From Hexactinellida sp. DTS-2022 (lineage: Eukaryota; Porifera; Hexactinellida), in NCBI GenBank assembly GCA_028753945.1, contig JAPNXP010000002.1:12400001-12464000 (forward strand): DNA of 64,000 nt, written 5' to 3'. The translations under genes were made by a program, and so were the position numbers. The number at the start of each line of letters is the position of its first letter. Within the stretch, counting starts at the first letter, position 1. Shown here in pieces: positions 46,258 through 57,886 of the stretch. The notes under the pieces were generated by a model. It was not told where the DNA came from. It was given only the letters and a program-made list of their open reading frames with translations, and made no database searches.

Positions 46258-46799
46258 AATTAGAGCATCACTTTGGACTTTATAGTATGATGTCTGAAGC
46301 AAATTGCCATGTTTCATACCTTCAAATCGTAGAAGATGTACGTCATCTGAAGATTTCTAATATATTGAATATATTTTCATCTTCCCAGGCTAAATCCGCA
46401 CACCTATTGATTGTCTTTCTCTCTTTCTTACCTGTTGATTGTCCACCTTCCGATACCGAGATCGACCTTGATCCTTTCCTTGAAGATTTATCAGATATAT
46501 TAGTCATTGAGTACGATACCCAAACACTCCAGTCATTAGCTTTTATTGCAGGCTATGCTACACACCAATACCTGAAGCGTTCCCCACCCTGTCATATAGT
46601 ATGTCAAGTTAAATTAATCTTTTACAAAGATTTTCTAATAGATGAAACATTCGGACCCCAGTATAAACTATTACAGCTGACTGATCGCGGTGGTTTGAAG
46701 TATCCTTCTGAGCTTGTCTTGGAATCTATAATTATTGTCTGGAAGCTATTTACTATTATCGAAAGCAATAGTGAACTGATGGGTTTATTCGTAGATTGA
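46258..46799 (+). pseudogene. P-like transposase C-terminus, after the insertion
   Basis: Continuation of the 38645-38950 coding sequence: 'LEHHFGLYSMMSEANCHVSY' at once, then 'DCPPSDTEIDLDPFLEDLSD', 'TLQSLAFIAGYATHQYLKRS', 'QLTDRGGLKYPSELVLES' and a closing helix, ending at a stop at 46797. The frame is open for about 180 codons. The zinc pair is only partly kept. Closest in the window to the copy at position 1-555. Confidence 0.8.
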
Positions 46800-47374
46800 C
46801 CATCTAGACCATCTAGAGTTAACTACCGCCACGCGCCCTTCTCCTCACTAAACCATTGATTACATAGTTAGTCATATTTGTCATAGTTATATAGTACTTA
46901 GAATATCCGTTTACTTATAATACCCGACGCCGTTAAAAGCTAACTTCTGGATTGATTTTGAATTTTAATAAATTTGTTTACCTATTTGTGTAAACAACAA
47001 CAATAAATATTCATATTAGAAATTTATAAATGCGAAATTCGAAATCAGCATACTTGTTTTAGTTGTTGAAATCAGCATACTTGTTTTAGTTGTTTTTAGT
47101 TGTCTCAATTATGAATGCGGTTTCTAGTCTCCATCACTTTAATACAATCCGGAAAAACACACACACAAACACACAACAATCGAGATTTAATTATATAGAT
47201 ACGTATATAATTAATCATACAATATAGTGTTATTGTAAATAAGTGATTGTGAAACAATAACAACCTAATTTATCAAATTTGATGAGAAATAACAAAATAT
47301 ATTCACCTTTGTTGACTACATTTTAGTATGGTTGCACTGTTTCATTACTAAATCTACGAATTGTATAATAATTG
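46800..47374. other. non-coding stretch
   Basis: AT-rich sequence with a short tandem repeat near 47045-47100 (aaatcagcatacttgtttta twice). No gene seen. Confidence 0.5.
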
Positions 47375-47960
47375 TTAAAAAACGTTGGTCTAATTCCTAC
47401 CTCTGTGTTGGTCTAATTCCTAACTGTTAAAAAGGCCTAGGTCTAATTCCTACCTCTGCGTTGGCCTAATTCCTAACTTTTAAAATGCGTTGGTCTAACT
47501 TCTACCTCTGCGTTGGTCTAATTCCTAACTTTTTTAAATGCGTTGCATACCTGCCAACCTATTTGAGACATATCCCTGTACGAGGCTCATATATTTCCTG
47601 TACATTGGCCAAAATCCCTGTACACCCCCAAAATTATTTCTTGTAAAGGTGAAAACATTAGTTTATATAGACTGTACAGGAATCCCTGTATGCTCGAATA
47701 GGAACACATTATTTACACAACAAAATGCTATATTTAGATGGTGTAGACATGTTTAGGTAATAATAGACTCACAATCAATAATTTTACCCTAGCTAAAAAT
47801 CCCTGTACGGTCCAGCCAAAATGGTCAAAATCCCTGTACTGTACAGGGAATCCCTGTACGGTTGGCAGGTATGCGTTGGTCTAATTCCAAATACTGCGTT
47901 TGTGTAATTCCTACTTAAAACATTGATCAAATTCCTACCTCAATGATGGTCTAATTTCCG
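47375..47960. repeat. minisatellite GTTGGTCTAATTCCTA, split by a MITE
   Basis: Units of about 30 bp with core gcgttggtctaattcctac on both sides of a hAT MITE (47546-47870). Confidence 0.8.
47546..47870. mobile_element. hAT-type MITE, 325 bp
   Basis: Left catacctgccaacc, right ggttggcaggt, exact 8-bp duplication atgcgttg (47538-47545 and 47871-47878). The interior repeats 'tccctgtac' many times. Confidence 0.88.
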
Positions 47961-48164
47961 CCGTCGCATTGAAATCGCTAACTATTTGTTAACTTTTTTT
48001 AGTGAGAATTTATTTTAACAAAATATAGTATATGCATAATTGAAACATGAAAAATATTTTTATACCTAGGGGCGCATTCTTTATTCCCGCCCCGGGCGGC
48101 ATCTGGTCACGGTACGCCGCTGGTGCTATAATAGGCTATGATTTATTTACTTGTTAAATCTTAC

Positions 48165-48566
48165 TCTATTGTTTCAACTTGCGATAATTATATTGATTCA
48201 ACTTGTGAATTCGACCCGGCTTCTATATAAATGTAGTATTACTATACAATGGATTAAAGCAAATTAAATTAATTAAATATGGAAATTCTTGACATAACTC
48301 AACTCACCGTGGATAACATTGCTAAAATAATTACTAAATAATTATATAATTTATTATCAATACATAATGAATGAATGGCATTAAACTCAAGATGATATGA
48401 TAGAAAGAAGCTTGAAATTTATCAATCGTTCCTTTGTCGCGTAAAACTTGATAAATGGGTCTAAACAACTTGGGGCGTTCATGACATGGCTAAAAAAATC
48501 CAAAATTGCAGCCTGTTACCCAACCACCAAAGGAAAATGCGTCGGCACAGGCTGCAATTTTGTTTG
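48165..48566. repeat. copy of the 130-bp-hairpin repeat
   Basis: Contains attgtttcaacttgcgataa, ggataacattgctaaaataa and the shortened hairpin aatccaaaattgcagcctgt ... aggctgcaattttg. See 23400-26232. Confidence 0.7.
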
Positions 48567-48569
48567 ATA

Positions 48570-48693
48570 TAGTGTTTTCTTTCAAAACTGCAGCAGTGAC
48601 TAGTTGGAATTTCCTGGAAATATTTCAAATTCTGGAATTTTCTAGAAAATTCCAACTAGTCACTGCTGCAGTATTGAAAGTAAAACTATATCA
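48570..48693. repeat. long hairpin, ~50-bp arms
   Basis: gatatagtgttttctttcaa ... gcagcagtgactagttggaa is followed by its inverse up to aaaactatatc. The inner 25 bp of each arm are perfect. It could be a very small foldback element. Confidence 0.75.
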
Positions 48694-49529
48694 AAAAATG
48701 TATTATATCGCCCCAAACTACTAATTAGTACTAACTTTATAGGCATTAAAATTGCATATCAGGGTTTCATCTAGGCGTATGCAACGCGCTTGGAGGCGCG
48801 TAAATTTGGAGGTAAATTTTCTAGGCGCCCGAAAATTGAGAGAAGCTCAAAAGGACTCAATACAAAATGAGTAATTTAGGCGCGTGTGAGCGAGCTCAAA
48901 CTAAATCAAGGCGCGGGAAATAGAGTCTGGATCAAAGCCTGTTGCACATAGCATTCTATACATAAGGCAATGCCAGTCACTAAATTTTGAACCAGGGATT
49001 GGTTAGTATATTCAAATTTATATTTTTTCTATCACGATATATAGTTTAATTAAGCATGTATGATCATTAATTGTCAAAAATACCAAGACGTAATTGATCT
49101 TCTTACGTTCATGAGGGAAATTCAAACTAGTGTTGTAAGCTCGGGAAATTTCCAAAAAATTCACAAATTTCCAGAAATTTAATTGGAAAATTTGTATACA
49201 TACATAGTTTTGAAATGTTGATAAACCATATCTATAATGTAGAGTTGTTACTGTGCGCTTTTATTTTTCCTCGGAATTAATTAACTTAAGTAGCACAAAA
49301 ATTTCGCAATTTCAAATAAAGTTCCTAAGCATAATTTGATAATTGAAATATGTAATCTTTCCAGAAAATTCCATGGAAAACAAAACTTTTGGAAATTTTA
49401 CAACACTAAAATTTCAAACATTTGAGGATTGGATTAGCCGAAAACAAGCGGGAGAAATGTCGTGTACCTTGAGGGAAAACCTGCGTTGTCACGCTATAAC
49501 GGCGCCCATGTTTTGATATTATTAAATAT

Positions 49530-51416
49530 CTCAATTGATCAAGTAGAAACATAATCCCAATTTTTTGGTAATATAGGTAGGTTCTCGATTTGGGGCCCCT
49601 GAAATTCTATATCTTGATCACTGTGCTCTATTAGTTCAATGGCACTTTGCAACTCAATAATAGCATTTTCAACATGCTTTTTAACGATGGTTAGATTTGG
49701 ATTTAGGCCTATTAACTGGGAATGTTTCAATTTCTACTAACAATGTCTCAATCTGGCGGATGTCATTAATTTACTTGAGAGATAAATATATTTGGCGCTT
49801 GTGTTGATCAAAACCATTAATCAATAAACATTGGTCTATTACAAGTGAACATTGAATAGAAGGTTGGTTATCTAAAGTGATGATTTTCAGAAAAACAAGG
49901 TGTTTGTGGACCACGCCACTATAAGAAAGATCGATGCAACTCAGCTGATCAACAACATTACTAAGATTACTGATTGAGAACTTATCTATGGTAGTTGTAT
50001 TGTCCACTATGTCTCAGCCCAGATTGATTTCAGTTTGAACCATTGTCAGCTCTCTATCATCTCTCCAAATTATTTTTGTCTTCTCTGTAGTGTTTGTCAA
50101 GTAGCTGGGACAGTTCGGGAATAAAGTTGGTACAGCAGTCTTCGTCAGGGACAATCGGTCTCGTGGTGCCACAACCATCTTCTGTCGATCAAAATATTCC
50201 TTTCTATGAATCCCTCTTTGAAGTGGAGTATACAAACCTAAGAAATTATTCAATAATTTCGAATGTGAACTAATGATTAGTTTAAAAAAATCCAAAATTG
50301 CAGCCTGTGCCGACGCATGTTCCTTTGGTGGCACTATATTTTGTTGGTGGTTTATAGATAGTGCCTCCAAAGGAACATGCTGTCGGAGCAGGCTGCAATT
50401 TTGGATTTTTTTCGCCAAGTCATCAACGCCCAAGGTGTGAAGAACCATTTGTTAATTGGTCGGAGTCACAAGGAACGGTAGATAAATTTGAAGTTAGTTT
50501 CTATCATAAACCATCTTGAGTTTAATGCCACTCATTCATTATGTATTGATAATAAGTTATATTATTAGTTATATATTTTAGCAATGTTCTCCATGGTGAT
50601 TTGAGTAAAGTCAATAAATTCCTTATAATATTAGATTTTATTTAATCCATTGTATAGTAATACTAGAATTAAATAGAAGCCAGCTGGAATTTATAAGTTA
50701 AATCAATATAATTATCGCAAGTTGAATCACTAGAGTAGGATTTAACAAGTTAAATCAATATAATTATTACAAGTTGAAACAATGGAATTAGATTTAACAG
50801 TTTTATTGAAATTGAAGTGTGAGTAAACAAAGAAATTTCAACCCCCATTAATGGCAGAAATTAAAACCATTATTTAAATTTTATTTTTCCATCAGACGCA
50901 GAATTTTATGGTGAATCCAAATGTGAAATAAAATTTGGGGGTTTAGTAAAACATTTTTCTAGTTATGGACCAGACAAATTTTGAAAGGTGTTAAAGAGCT
51001 GTCCAAAATTTGTTGATCAAAAATCGTAACCCCAGGTGCAAATTAGACGGTCCCATCGCACCTACATGCCAAGTTTCAGCTCATTTACTATAAAGCTCTG
51101 GCCGGGGCACCGTCTACGGAGATTTTAAAAAAAAATATTAAAGGCAGTAAGATTAGAACTGGGCCACTATACTATAGTATAGTTGGCATAGTAATAAGAG
51201 TATAAGAGTATTTACCTTTATATTTATGTTGTTCTGGTAATCTTCTCTGTGTCTTGGAATGGCTCTAAACCATTTTTCACGAACTTGTTCATCCTTGGGA
51301 AAACTAAATACATTTGTGAAATGTTCTTCTTCCCGATAATTCGATCCAGGTACGATACAAATCTCGTTGAAATTGAGTTTTAATAAGTGTGTATAGTAGA
51401 TAATAACAATTTCCAT
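49530..51416 (-). pseudogene. P-like transposase N-terminal half, catalytic core deleted
   Basis: THAP exon on the minus strand (about 51370-51217): 'ICIVPGSNYREEE', with the second Cys as Ser, 'FSFPKDEQVREKWFRAIPR', ending at the donor aag|gtaaat. The second exon at about 50238-50030 has 'VCILHFKEGFI' (the Cys-x2-His pair) and 'KTAVPTLFPNCPSYL' (AVP box). The following region (50007-49771, 49730-49539) has 'SISNLSNVVDQLSCIDLSYS' and 'VENAIIELQSAIELIEHSD', matching the coiled part of the 40-45 kb element. The reading stops there, and no RNase-H-like core follows before the left terminal repeat. The layout resembles internally deleted P copies that make only a DNA-binding protein. The THAP intron was enlarged by a 0.9-kb repeat. 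Confidence 0.75.
50283..51180. repeat. inverted copy of the 130-bp-hairpin repeat
   Basis: Hairpin aatccaaaattgcagcctgt ... acaggctgcaattttggatt... at 50288-50412, followed by inverted family marks (ttatcaatacataatgaatg type, gttgaaacaatgg). It sits in the THAP intron of the P-like element. Confidence 0.75.
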
Positions 51417-51659
51417 TTCGCTTATAAATGTTGAATAGTAATTTAATCATTATGGGTTATTAAAAAATTAATCTCAAACACTTCCTTGGTAAATGTTTTA
51501 CATGTTACACGGTTAGTTTTGCATCTCCTAGACAATTTTTATATCAAAACAGCTTATGAATGATATATAACGTAATAAAGGAACATGTAAATTTGAATAC
51601 TAACCAATCCCTGGTCCAAAAAAAATGGTGACAGCCATGGGGGACATGAACATGTCAGA

Positions 51660-51840
51660 ATTTATTGTTCTGATTATGTCAGAATATTTAGTTCTGCACA
51701 GAATGGATTTTCTCAGAATGGATTTTCTAGAGTTCTGCACTTGTCAGAATGGGTTTTCTAGAGATCTGCACTTGTCAGAATGGATTTCTAGAGTTCTGCA
51801 CTTGTCAGAATGGATTTCAGAATGCTTCTACTGACTGTTT
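51660..51840. repeat. MULE subterminal minisatellite, left
   Basis: About six units of 25-31 bp, cagaatggattttctagagt followed by tctgcacttgt. The inverse array is at 54055-54330. Such subterminal arrays are typical transposase-binding regions. Confidence 0.9.
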
Positions 51841-52008
51841 ACTATTGTCAGAAACCTCTCATTTCATTTTTGAAACTATGAATAAATGGTTTTGTGGTTG
51901 TTTTTCTTCCGTCGCTTATTGGTAAACACTCTGACCTAATATGTGTGCATATCACATTGACTCTATAAATGTTACCGTTCTTACTAAATTAGTTAATTCA
52001 AGCAACTA

Positions 52009-53885
52009 ATGGATTATACTTTAGAACAGGGGTGTGCATCCTGCGGCCCGCAACGCTCTGTGCCGCGGCCCGCGAAGTAATCCTAACAATCACAGATCTC
52101 ACACTAAGGAACACATATGTGACCTTGTGACAATTATTAGAATTATGTGACAATATTTCTCATAGTCAAAACACTTAATCATTCTAATTATTCAAATTTA
52201 AACAATGTTTTTTTCTAATCTAAATCTGAAGCTTCGAAAACTATACGAATCGCGACCCGTGAACAGATCTGAGAAGCACAATGTGGCCCAGTGTTAAAAG
52301 AGGTTGCACACACCTGCTTTAGAAGAGTACAAACGTTTTTAAGGGAAAGGTCTTCACAACTGTAGACGGTCATAAATACGTCAGGTCCAAAGTTAACGAA
52401 GAACATATCTAAAGTGCGCTTTATTTATGGGAAGTTGTAAAGGAACTGGAAGACTTAATAGACAAACCAATGCAATAATTCCTTTACACAATCATAATCA
52501 TCCACTAGCAGACTACAAAACAGATATTTACCGACTGAAAACAAAGTGCAAAACACTTGCAAAGAGTCTCAAAATAATCTCAGGAAAGTTTTCGATGATG
52601 CATCAAGAACCGACCCCAGTGCGCGAGAAATTTCGTTTACTGAATGCGAATCAGCGATGTATCGCTCGAGAAGAACGTTACAGCCTAAAATCCCACTGAC
52701 AGCATCAGAACTTTGCGGAATGTTACCAACCACAACTTTGGGAGAATCACCAATGTTCAGTAAAATCTGGTACTATAATGGTGTCGTCTTCTATTCCAAA
52801 GAGATGAGTACTTTGTTAGCTGAGGTTACTAACATACAATTTGATGGCACATTTTACACAGTGCCCACTCAATTCGGACAGTTATGGACCATATTTGCTG
52901 CTTTAGGAAGACACACGTTGCTGACAATACATTGTCTCATGACTGCGAAGAGTCAAGATCTATATAAAGAGGTTTTAGAAAGTATCTGTGCAAAAATTCC
53001 TCAGTTTAAGCCTGTAGCTTCAATGTCGGATTGGGAGCTTGCAGCTAGAAATGCAATAAAGGAAGTGTATCCTCAATAACCATATATGGTTGTTGGTTTA
53101 TCTACACGCAATGTATTTGGAGGAAAACACAGAAGCTCGTACACAGCAATGCATTGAAGAATAACCTTCAAATTCAGACTTTCGTGAGACAACTGATGGC
53201 CATCACTTTTCTTCCAGCTTCTCTAATTGTTCCCACTCATAGTTTTCTTGAAATACCTAGAGTAAGCGATGCAGAAAAAATTCAGCTAGAAAAGTTGCAA
53301 AAGTATTTCACAAAGCATTGGATTAGACAAATAACTCCCGATGAACTCTCCATTAATGAGATTAATATCACTACGAACAATGCAGCAGAGAGTTACCATT
53401 CCAAACTAAAATCTATTATAAGGACTAGTCATCCCAGAATATGGACATTCAGGGCGACTCTCAACGATATTATACGGGATAAGGACAACGATATCGGTCG
53501 ATTGCGCCTAGGTAGAGAGATAAGTAGGCCAAGAAAGAAAGTCGACATCAAAAATGAACTACAACGGAGTACGTGTAAGGAAAAGTTGCGTGATGGAGTA
53601 TATACTCCATGGGAATTTATTCAAGCCATCAGCCATACGATTGGTCACATCGATGCTGACATTAGTGACGATACTTCCAGTGATTCTGAAGAGAGTGAGG
53701 AAATTGTCCTGCCAGGGAACACTTGTGTCGTCTGCCTTAGTGTACGTACAGCTACCTGGATTTTTATGCCATGTAGGCATGCCAACTGTTGCACAGAATG
53801 TAGTGAAAGAATTTCTGAGTTAGGACAGCCATGCCCTGTGTGCCGTTCGGAAATAGAAAATATGTTTCAGATTTTTACTAGTTAA
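52009..53885 (+). pseudogene. MULE transposase with FLYWCH N-terminus and RING-finger C-terminus
   Basis: The ATG at 52009 gives MDYTLE, is interrupted by a hAT MITE, and resumes with EYKRF. A FLYWCH-type zinc finger follows: 'TVDGHKYVRSKVNEEH' ... 'KCALFMGSCKGTGRLNRQ' ... HNHNHP. The catalytic domain has the first Asp in IQFDGTF (about 52830), the second in MSDWELAARNAI (about 53030), 'GCWFIYTQCIWRKTQK' after a shift near 53085, and Glu in NNAAESYH (about 53390), so the D-D-E triad is complete. The last 50 residues form a RING finger: CVVC-x12-CRH-x3-C-x2-C...CPVC, then the stop at 53883. A RING would suggest ubiquitin ligase activity or a protein-contact role. Lesions: the MITE, shifts near 52345, 52407, 52560 and 53085. 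The last 243 codons are open. Confidence 0.85.
52027..52316. mobile_element. hAT-type MITE, 290 bp, in the first codons of the MULE gene
   Basis: Starts caggggtgtgcatcctgcgg, ends gttgcacacacctg, exact 8-bp duplication ctttagaa (52019-52026 and 52317-52324). The coding frame is restored when it is ignored. Confidence 0.93.
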
Positions 53886-54054
53886 CTTTGATTTTTATTT
53901 ATTATAATTCCAGTTCATTCCTTCTTCCTAATCACTAATAAAGTTCAACAATAATATTAAAGCATTTTAAGCGAATTATATTGACTAGGGAATTTCATTT
54001 ACTATGGGGCATAGATGGGACGCACGTGAAAACAGACCCCCGCGGATTTTTCCA

Positions 54055-54330
54055 GTATCTCTTCTGACAAGTGCAGAACTCTAGAAAATCCATTCTGACA
54101 AGTGCAGAACTCTAGAAAACCCATTCTGACAAGTGCAGAACTCTAGAAATCCATTCTGACAAGTGCAGAACTCTAGAAATCCATTCTGGCAAGTGCAGAT
54201 CTCTAGAAAATCCATTCTGACAAGTGCAGATCTCTAGAAAACCCATTCTGACAAGTGCAGAACTCTAGAAAATCCATTCTGACAAGTGCAGAACTAAATA
54301 TTCTGACAAAATCAGAACTTTAAATTCTGA
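54055..54330. repeat. MULE subterminal minisatellite, right
   Basis: About nine units of tctgacaagtgcagaactct followed by agaaaatccat, the inverse of the left array at 51660-51840. Confidence 0.9.
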
Positions 54331-54953
54331 CATGTGCAGCTCCCCCACAGCCATTGCCTTATGTATAGAATGCTATACATCGAATTTTGAAATTTTTGAT
54401 AACTACCAATTCTCAGGGATGATCTTGTATATAGTTGTAACGAAGTTGTTATCTTAGTTTATATTCCTTAGTTTAATAATCAGAACAGGAATTTCGTTCC
54501 AGATTCAAATATGTGACTGTAACTTGGAATGAATATGAGCTAGAGAGTCAAACTTTGATTTTGAATACTAGCTAATATATAAGGGTAATTAAAGTAAGAG
54601 GTATTTCCTATTAATTCTGGATAAACACCCAGACAACAATCATGCTTTTCATAGATAGATAGATTGATGAAGACGCACGAATTGAACGAACGGAAGTCAG
54701 CCCTTTGAACGAACTAAGCGAACGCTGGTAGTGTTGAACTTAGGAGGTGAACGTGAACGAACTGAACGTGCGTCAATTTGAGATGAACTGAATTGGGTTT
54801 ATTCAGTCCGTTCGTGAACCTTTAATTTCCTGATTGCTTAGAAACTATAGATTCACGCGCCCTTCGGTATTTAAGAACGGATTATCTGAGATTAAAGAAA
54901 CAAATCAAAATTCAAATTTTTTAACATATACTATACTATAATCAGTTGTTTAC

Positions 54954-55234
54954 CTTTGGTCTCCGTTATAATTGTTAATATTCGAAATCCATAGTTCATA
55001 ATGCTTCCTCTGCCTCTTAAACAAACTTGCAGAGAGCCCTTCATACCTACACAGGAGTCGCCTGACCAATAGGGCAATACCAGTTAGACATACACTCAGT
55101 ATAAATATGGGGACTATGGCTGTGTATTGAAGATGAGTCGATAGGATGTTTAGGGTAGTAGCCATGTAGCAGGGAGAGGAAGGACCTTCTCCTCCAAACT
55201 CTGTTAATGCAGAGATGCACACAGAATAGTCAGC
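54954..55234 (-). CDS. host exon: end of fibronectin-III domain plus transmembrane segment
   Basis: On the minus strand a frame of about 94 codons is bounded by an acceptor-like ttctag|a at 55234 and a donor caaag|gtaaac at about 54954. It begins with 'ADYSVCISALTEFGGEGPSS' and MATT, the pattern of the last two strands of a fibronectin type III domain (Y-x-V-x-V-x-A-x-T, then G-x-G). After a short linker comes a hydrophobic stretch 'YTAIVPIFILSVCLTGIALL' and then VRRLLC, basic residues and a cytoplasmic tail. The orientation would be extracellular FN3, membrane, cytoplasm, as in receptor tyrosine kinases or phosphatases and adhesion receptors. No other exon of this gene is found in the window. 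It is the only piece that does not look like a mobile element. Confidence 0.5.
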
Positions 55235-55934
55235 TCTAGAATGGATTTAAGTTATGTGGTATAAATTATTAGTTTACCAAAATACATAATCCAGTATATT
55301 TTCATTATACATAACGTATATACACTAAAAGTAGTGCAGCGGCACAGCCATACGATTGTAAAATTTTTGATAAAAGCAGCAAAATTTGTACACATGTACT
55401 TTGATGTAGTGCGAACATTTTTGGATATTGAGGCAATTGAAAGAGTGTCTATATCGGCCATGACAGTTCGTCAAAGTTAACACGTCCGATAGGGTTCGCC
55501 GGACTTGTTTCCCATAAAAACTTATTTATGATAAATCACGGTGAATCTCGAATAATTTTATCAAATCACGTTTTACAGGGTCGAAATGTGTATAATTATA
55601 CTCAGGAAGTACGTTGAGTGGGGTCGAAAGAGGGGTCACTCGATCGGGTGAGGACACAATTGGAGAATGGAATTTTTGACACATACCTGATAGATTCCAG
55701 CGTTGCTATGGAAAAAACTTCTAAATATAATCATGTGATATATCAAATTATCAAAATTATACTTCGAATCCGAATTCAACAATAAAAAGACAATATAAAT
55801 AAATTTGAACAAGTTTTCATGGGAAACAAGTCCGGCGAACACTATCGTACGTTGTTATTTTGGCGAGCTGTTATGGCCTAGATCGACACTCTTTCAATTG
55901 CCTCAACATCCAAAATGTTCGCAATACATCAAAG

Positions 55935-57886
55935 AGGGTTGCCAACCTCTGAAAACAAAAAAGCGGGAGATTTTGCCAATTTTGGCGCAAGTTTTACCAA
56001 AAAGCGGGAGATCGAAGATGAAAAAACCCCTCACAGACGGGATGGGAGTGTGCTCCTTCTGATTGCACTTCCCCAATGTTTAATTTAACTAGAATTTAAT
56101 ATTAAAATTACATTTCATCTTAGTGTAATATAATTTAATTATTGTTTGAATTGTGAAGACTTCAAATGTTTAAATTAATTAAAGATTAATTATAACAAAT
56201 AGAATTAGGAATACGTTGTAGTATTTACGTTACTATTTGAAAAATAGAATTCATTATTGACATCATCATCAACTTGTAAAATGTTCTAACTTCCAAGTGT
56301 TTTCATTGCACTTGTTATGAAACACATATTCACTTACAAACCAATTAATAACAGTCATTATCTAGCAGATAGTAGGCTTATGTAATATGTTCTATAGTAT
56401 TCACTATAGAGTAATTACAATATGGAGAAGATGGCTGATTTATGTAAACAATCGTTAATAAAACCTAGAGTTGGTTAGCGACCTATTCATTTTAATTGAT
56501 AAATAGAAAGAACATCCTTAGGAGAATACAACCTCTATAATTTCAATTGATAATTCGAATTATTAAAGAGTCACTGGACCAGAATACAAATTTCGATATA
56601 ACTGACGAACAAAAGCGAAATTGAGAAATCGGGCTTCGAGGTGATCGTCTCCAGGAAATTCTATATCTACTGTCCAAATTATAATTCTATATCCCTTATG
56701 GTTTAGTCAGGCCATCGCGTACGGCCGGCCGGAAGTCCGACAGAGGTAAATTTAGTAGTGTGCACTTATAGTATAAAACGATAGTAGGACCCTACTATAA
56801 CGTTTTTTACTAGAAGAAGCACTCTAAAAACGGGAGAAAAGCTGGAGACCAAAATATATGCCATTTCTTTGAATCTATCATGAATAGAACGATACAATAA
56901 GATTATTTTAGTGTGCTACTTCTAGTAAAACGTTATAGTAGGGTCCTACTATAAGTTTTATACAATAAGTGCAAATTATTGAATTTACCTCCGTCAGACT
57001 TCCGGCCGGCCGGCCGTACGCGATGGCCTGACTAGGCCATTGGTGATAGAGATTTCAAATTTTGATAGAATATAGACAATTTCCTGGAGATGTGCACCTC
57101 TATATACGATTACTCAATTTCGTTTTCGTTCGTCAGTTAAATCGAAATTTGTGTTCTGGTCCAGTGACTCTTATAATAATTCGAATTATAAATTGAAATT
57201 ATAGAGGTTGTATTCTCCTAAGGATGTTCTTTCTATTTATTAATTGTAATCAATAGGTCCTAACCAACTCTAGGTTTTATTAACGATTATTTACACAAAT
57301 CAGCCATCTTCTCCATTTTGTAATTACTCTATAGTATACAGAATACTATAGAACATATTACATAAGCCTACTAGTATCTGCAAGATGACTGTTATTGATT
57401 GGTTTGTGAGTGAATTGTGCAATGGAAGTTCTCGTAATTTGTGGACATTTTTCTTGAGATTCAAGGAATTTCATGACGATTAGGCTATCAGATTTGTAAG
57501 ATGTGTTGTAAACTTATTCCACCCGTGGTTGCATAGATTGACATATAAACTAAATTCAGCATCGTATCTAGTATAACAACTTCTGGAGGATGTAGGGGCA
57601 AGGCCATCCGGGATATTTTTTAGAATTTCTTCCAAATTCGAATTAAAACACAATAGTACAAGTGTACTAATAAGGGGCTAAAGAATCTTAACTAATGATG
57701 AGAACAAACCTGGCATTCGTATCTTGACTAATTTTAGCAAAAAAATCCAGTTATTTACTCATATATCACAAAATAATAATATAGAAAAAATTTCCAAAAA
57801 AGCGGGAGTTTGAAAAGTTTGGGGAGGATGGGAGAAAAGGCAAAAAAGCGGGAGACTCCGCCAAATCGGGAGGGTTGGCAACCCTG
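55935..57886. mobile_element. hAT-type element, 1.95 kb, with a large internal palindrome
   Basis: Ends agggttgccaacc and ggttggcaaccctg; exact 8-bp duplication catcaaag (55927-55934 and 57887-57894). Next to both ends lie blocks of aaaaaagcgggaga. No transposase is seen. A foldback (56370-57390) occupies the middle. Confidence 0.88.
56370..57390. mobile_element. foldback element with ~490-bp arms
   Basis: The left arm runs from aatatgttctatagtattca to about 56830 and returns inverted to tatagaacatatta at 57365. Shared blocks include ggagaagatggctgattt, cttaggagaatacaacctct and ggccggccggaagtc. The loop between the arms is under 100 bp. No coding sequence. Confidence 0.8.

Larger units (their letters stand above)
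51639..54346 (+). mobile_element. complete MULE transposon, 2.7 kb, with target duplication
   Basis: The ends gggggacatgaacatgtcag and its near inverse (ctgacatgtgcagctccccc) enclose 2,708 bp, flanked by an exact 8-bp duplication acagccat (51631-51638 and 54347-54354). Inside each end is an inverted minisatellite of about 30-bp units. One transposase gene lies between them. It inserted into the right terminal repeat of a P-like element. The duplication and the few lesions suggest a fairly recent event. Confidence 0.93.
48947..54377 (-). mobile_element. P-like deletion derivative, invaded by a MULE
   Basis: Left end catagcattctatacataagg ... accagggattggttagtat (48947-49012). The right end begins at 51597 (ctaaccaatccctggtcc), is broken by the MULE at 51639, and finishes at 54347-54377 (acagccattgccttatgtat...atgctata). 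Without the MULE the element is about 2.7 kb. It codes only for the N-terminal part of a P-like transposase. No target duplication is visible. Confidence 0.75.
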
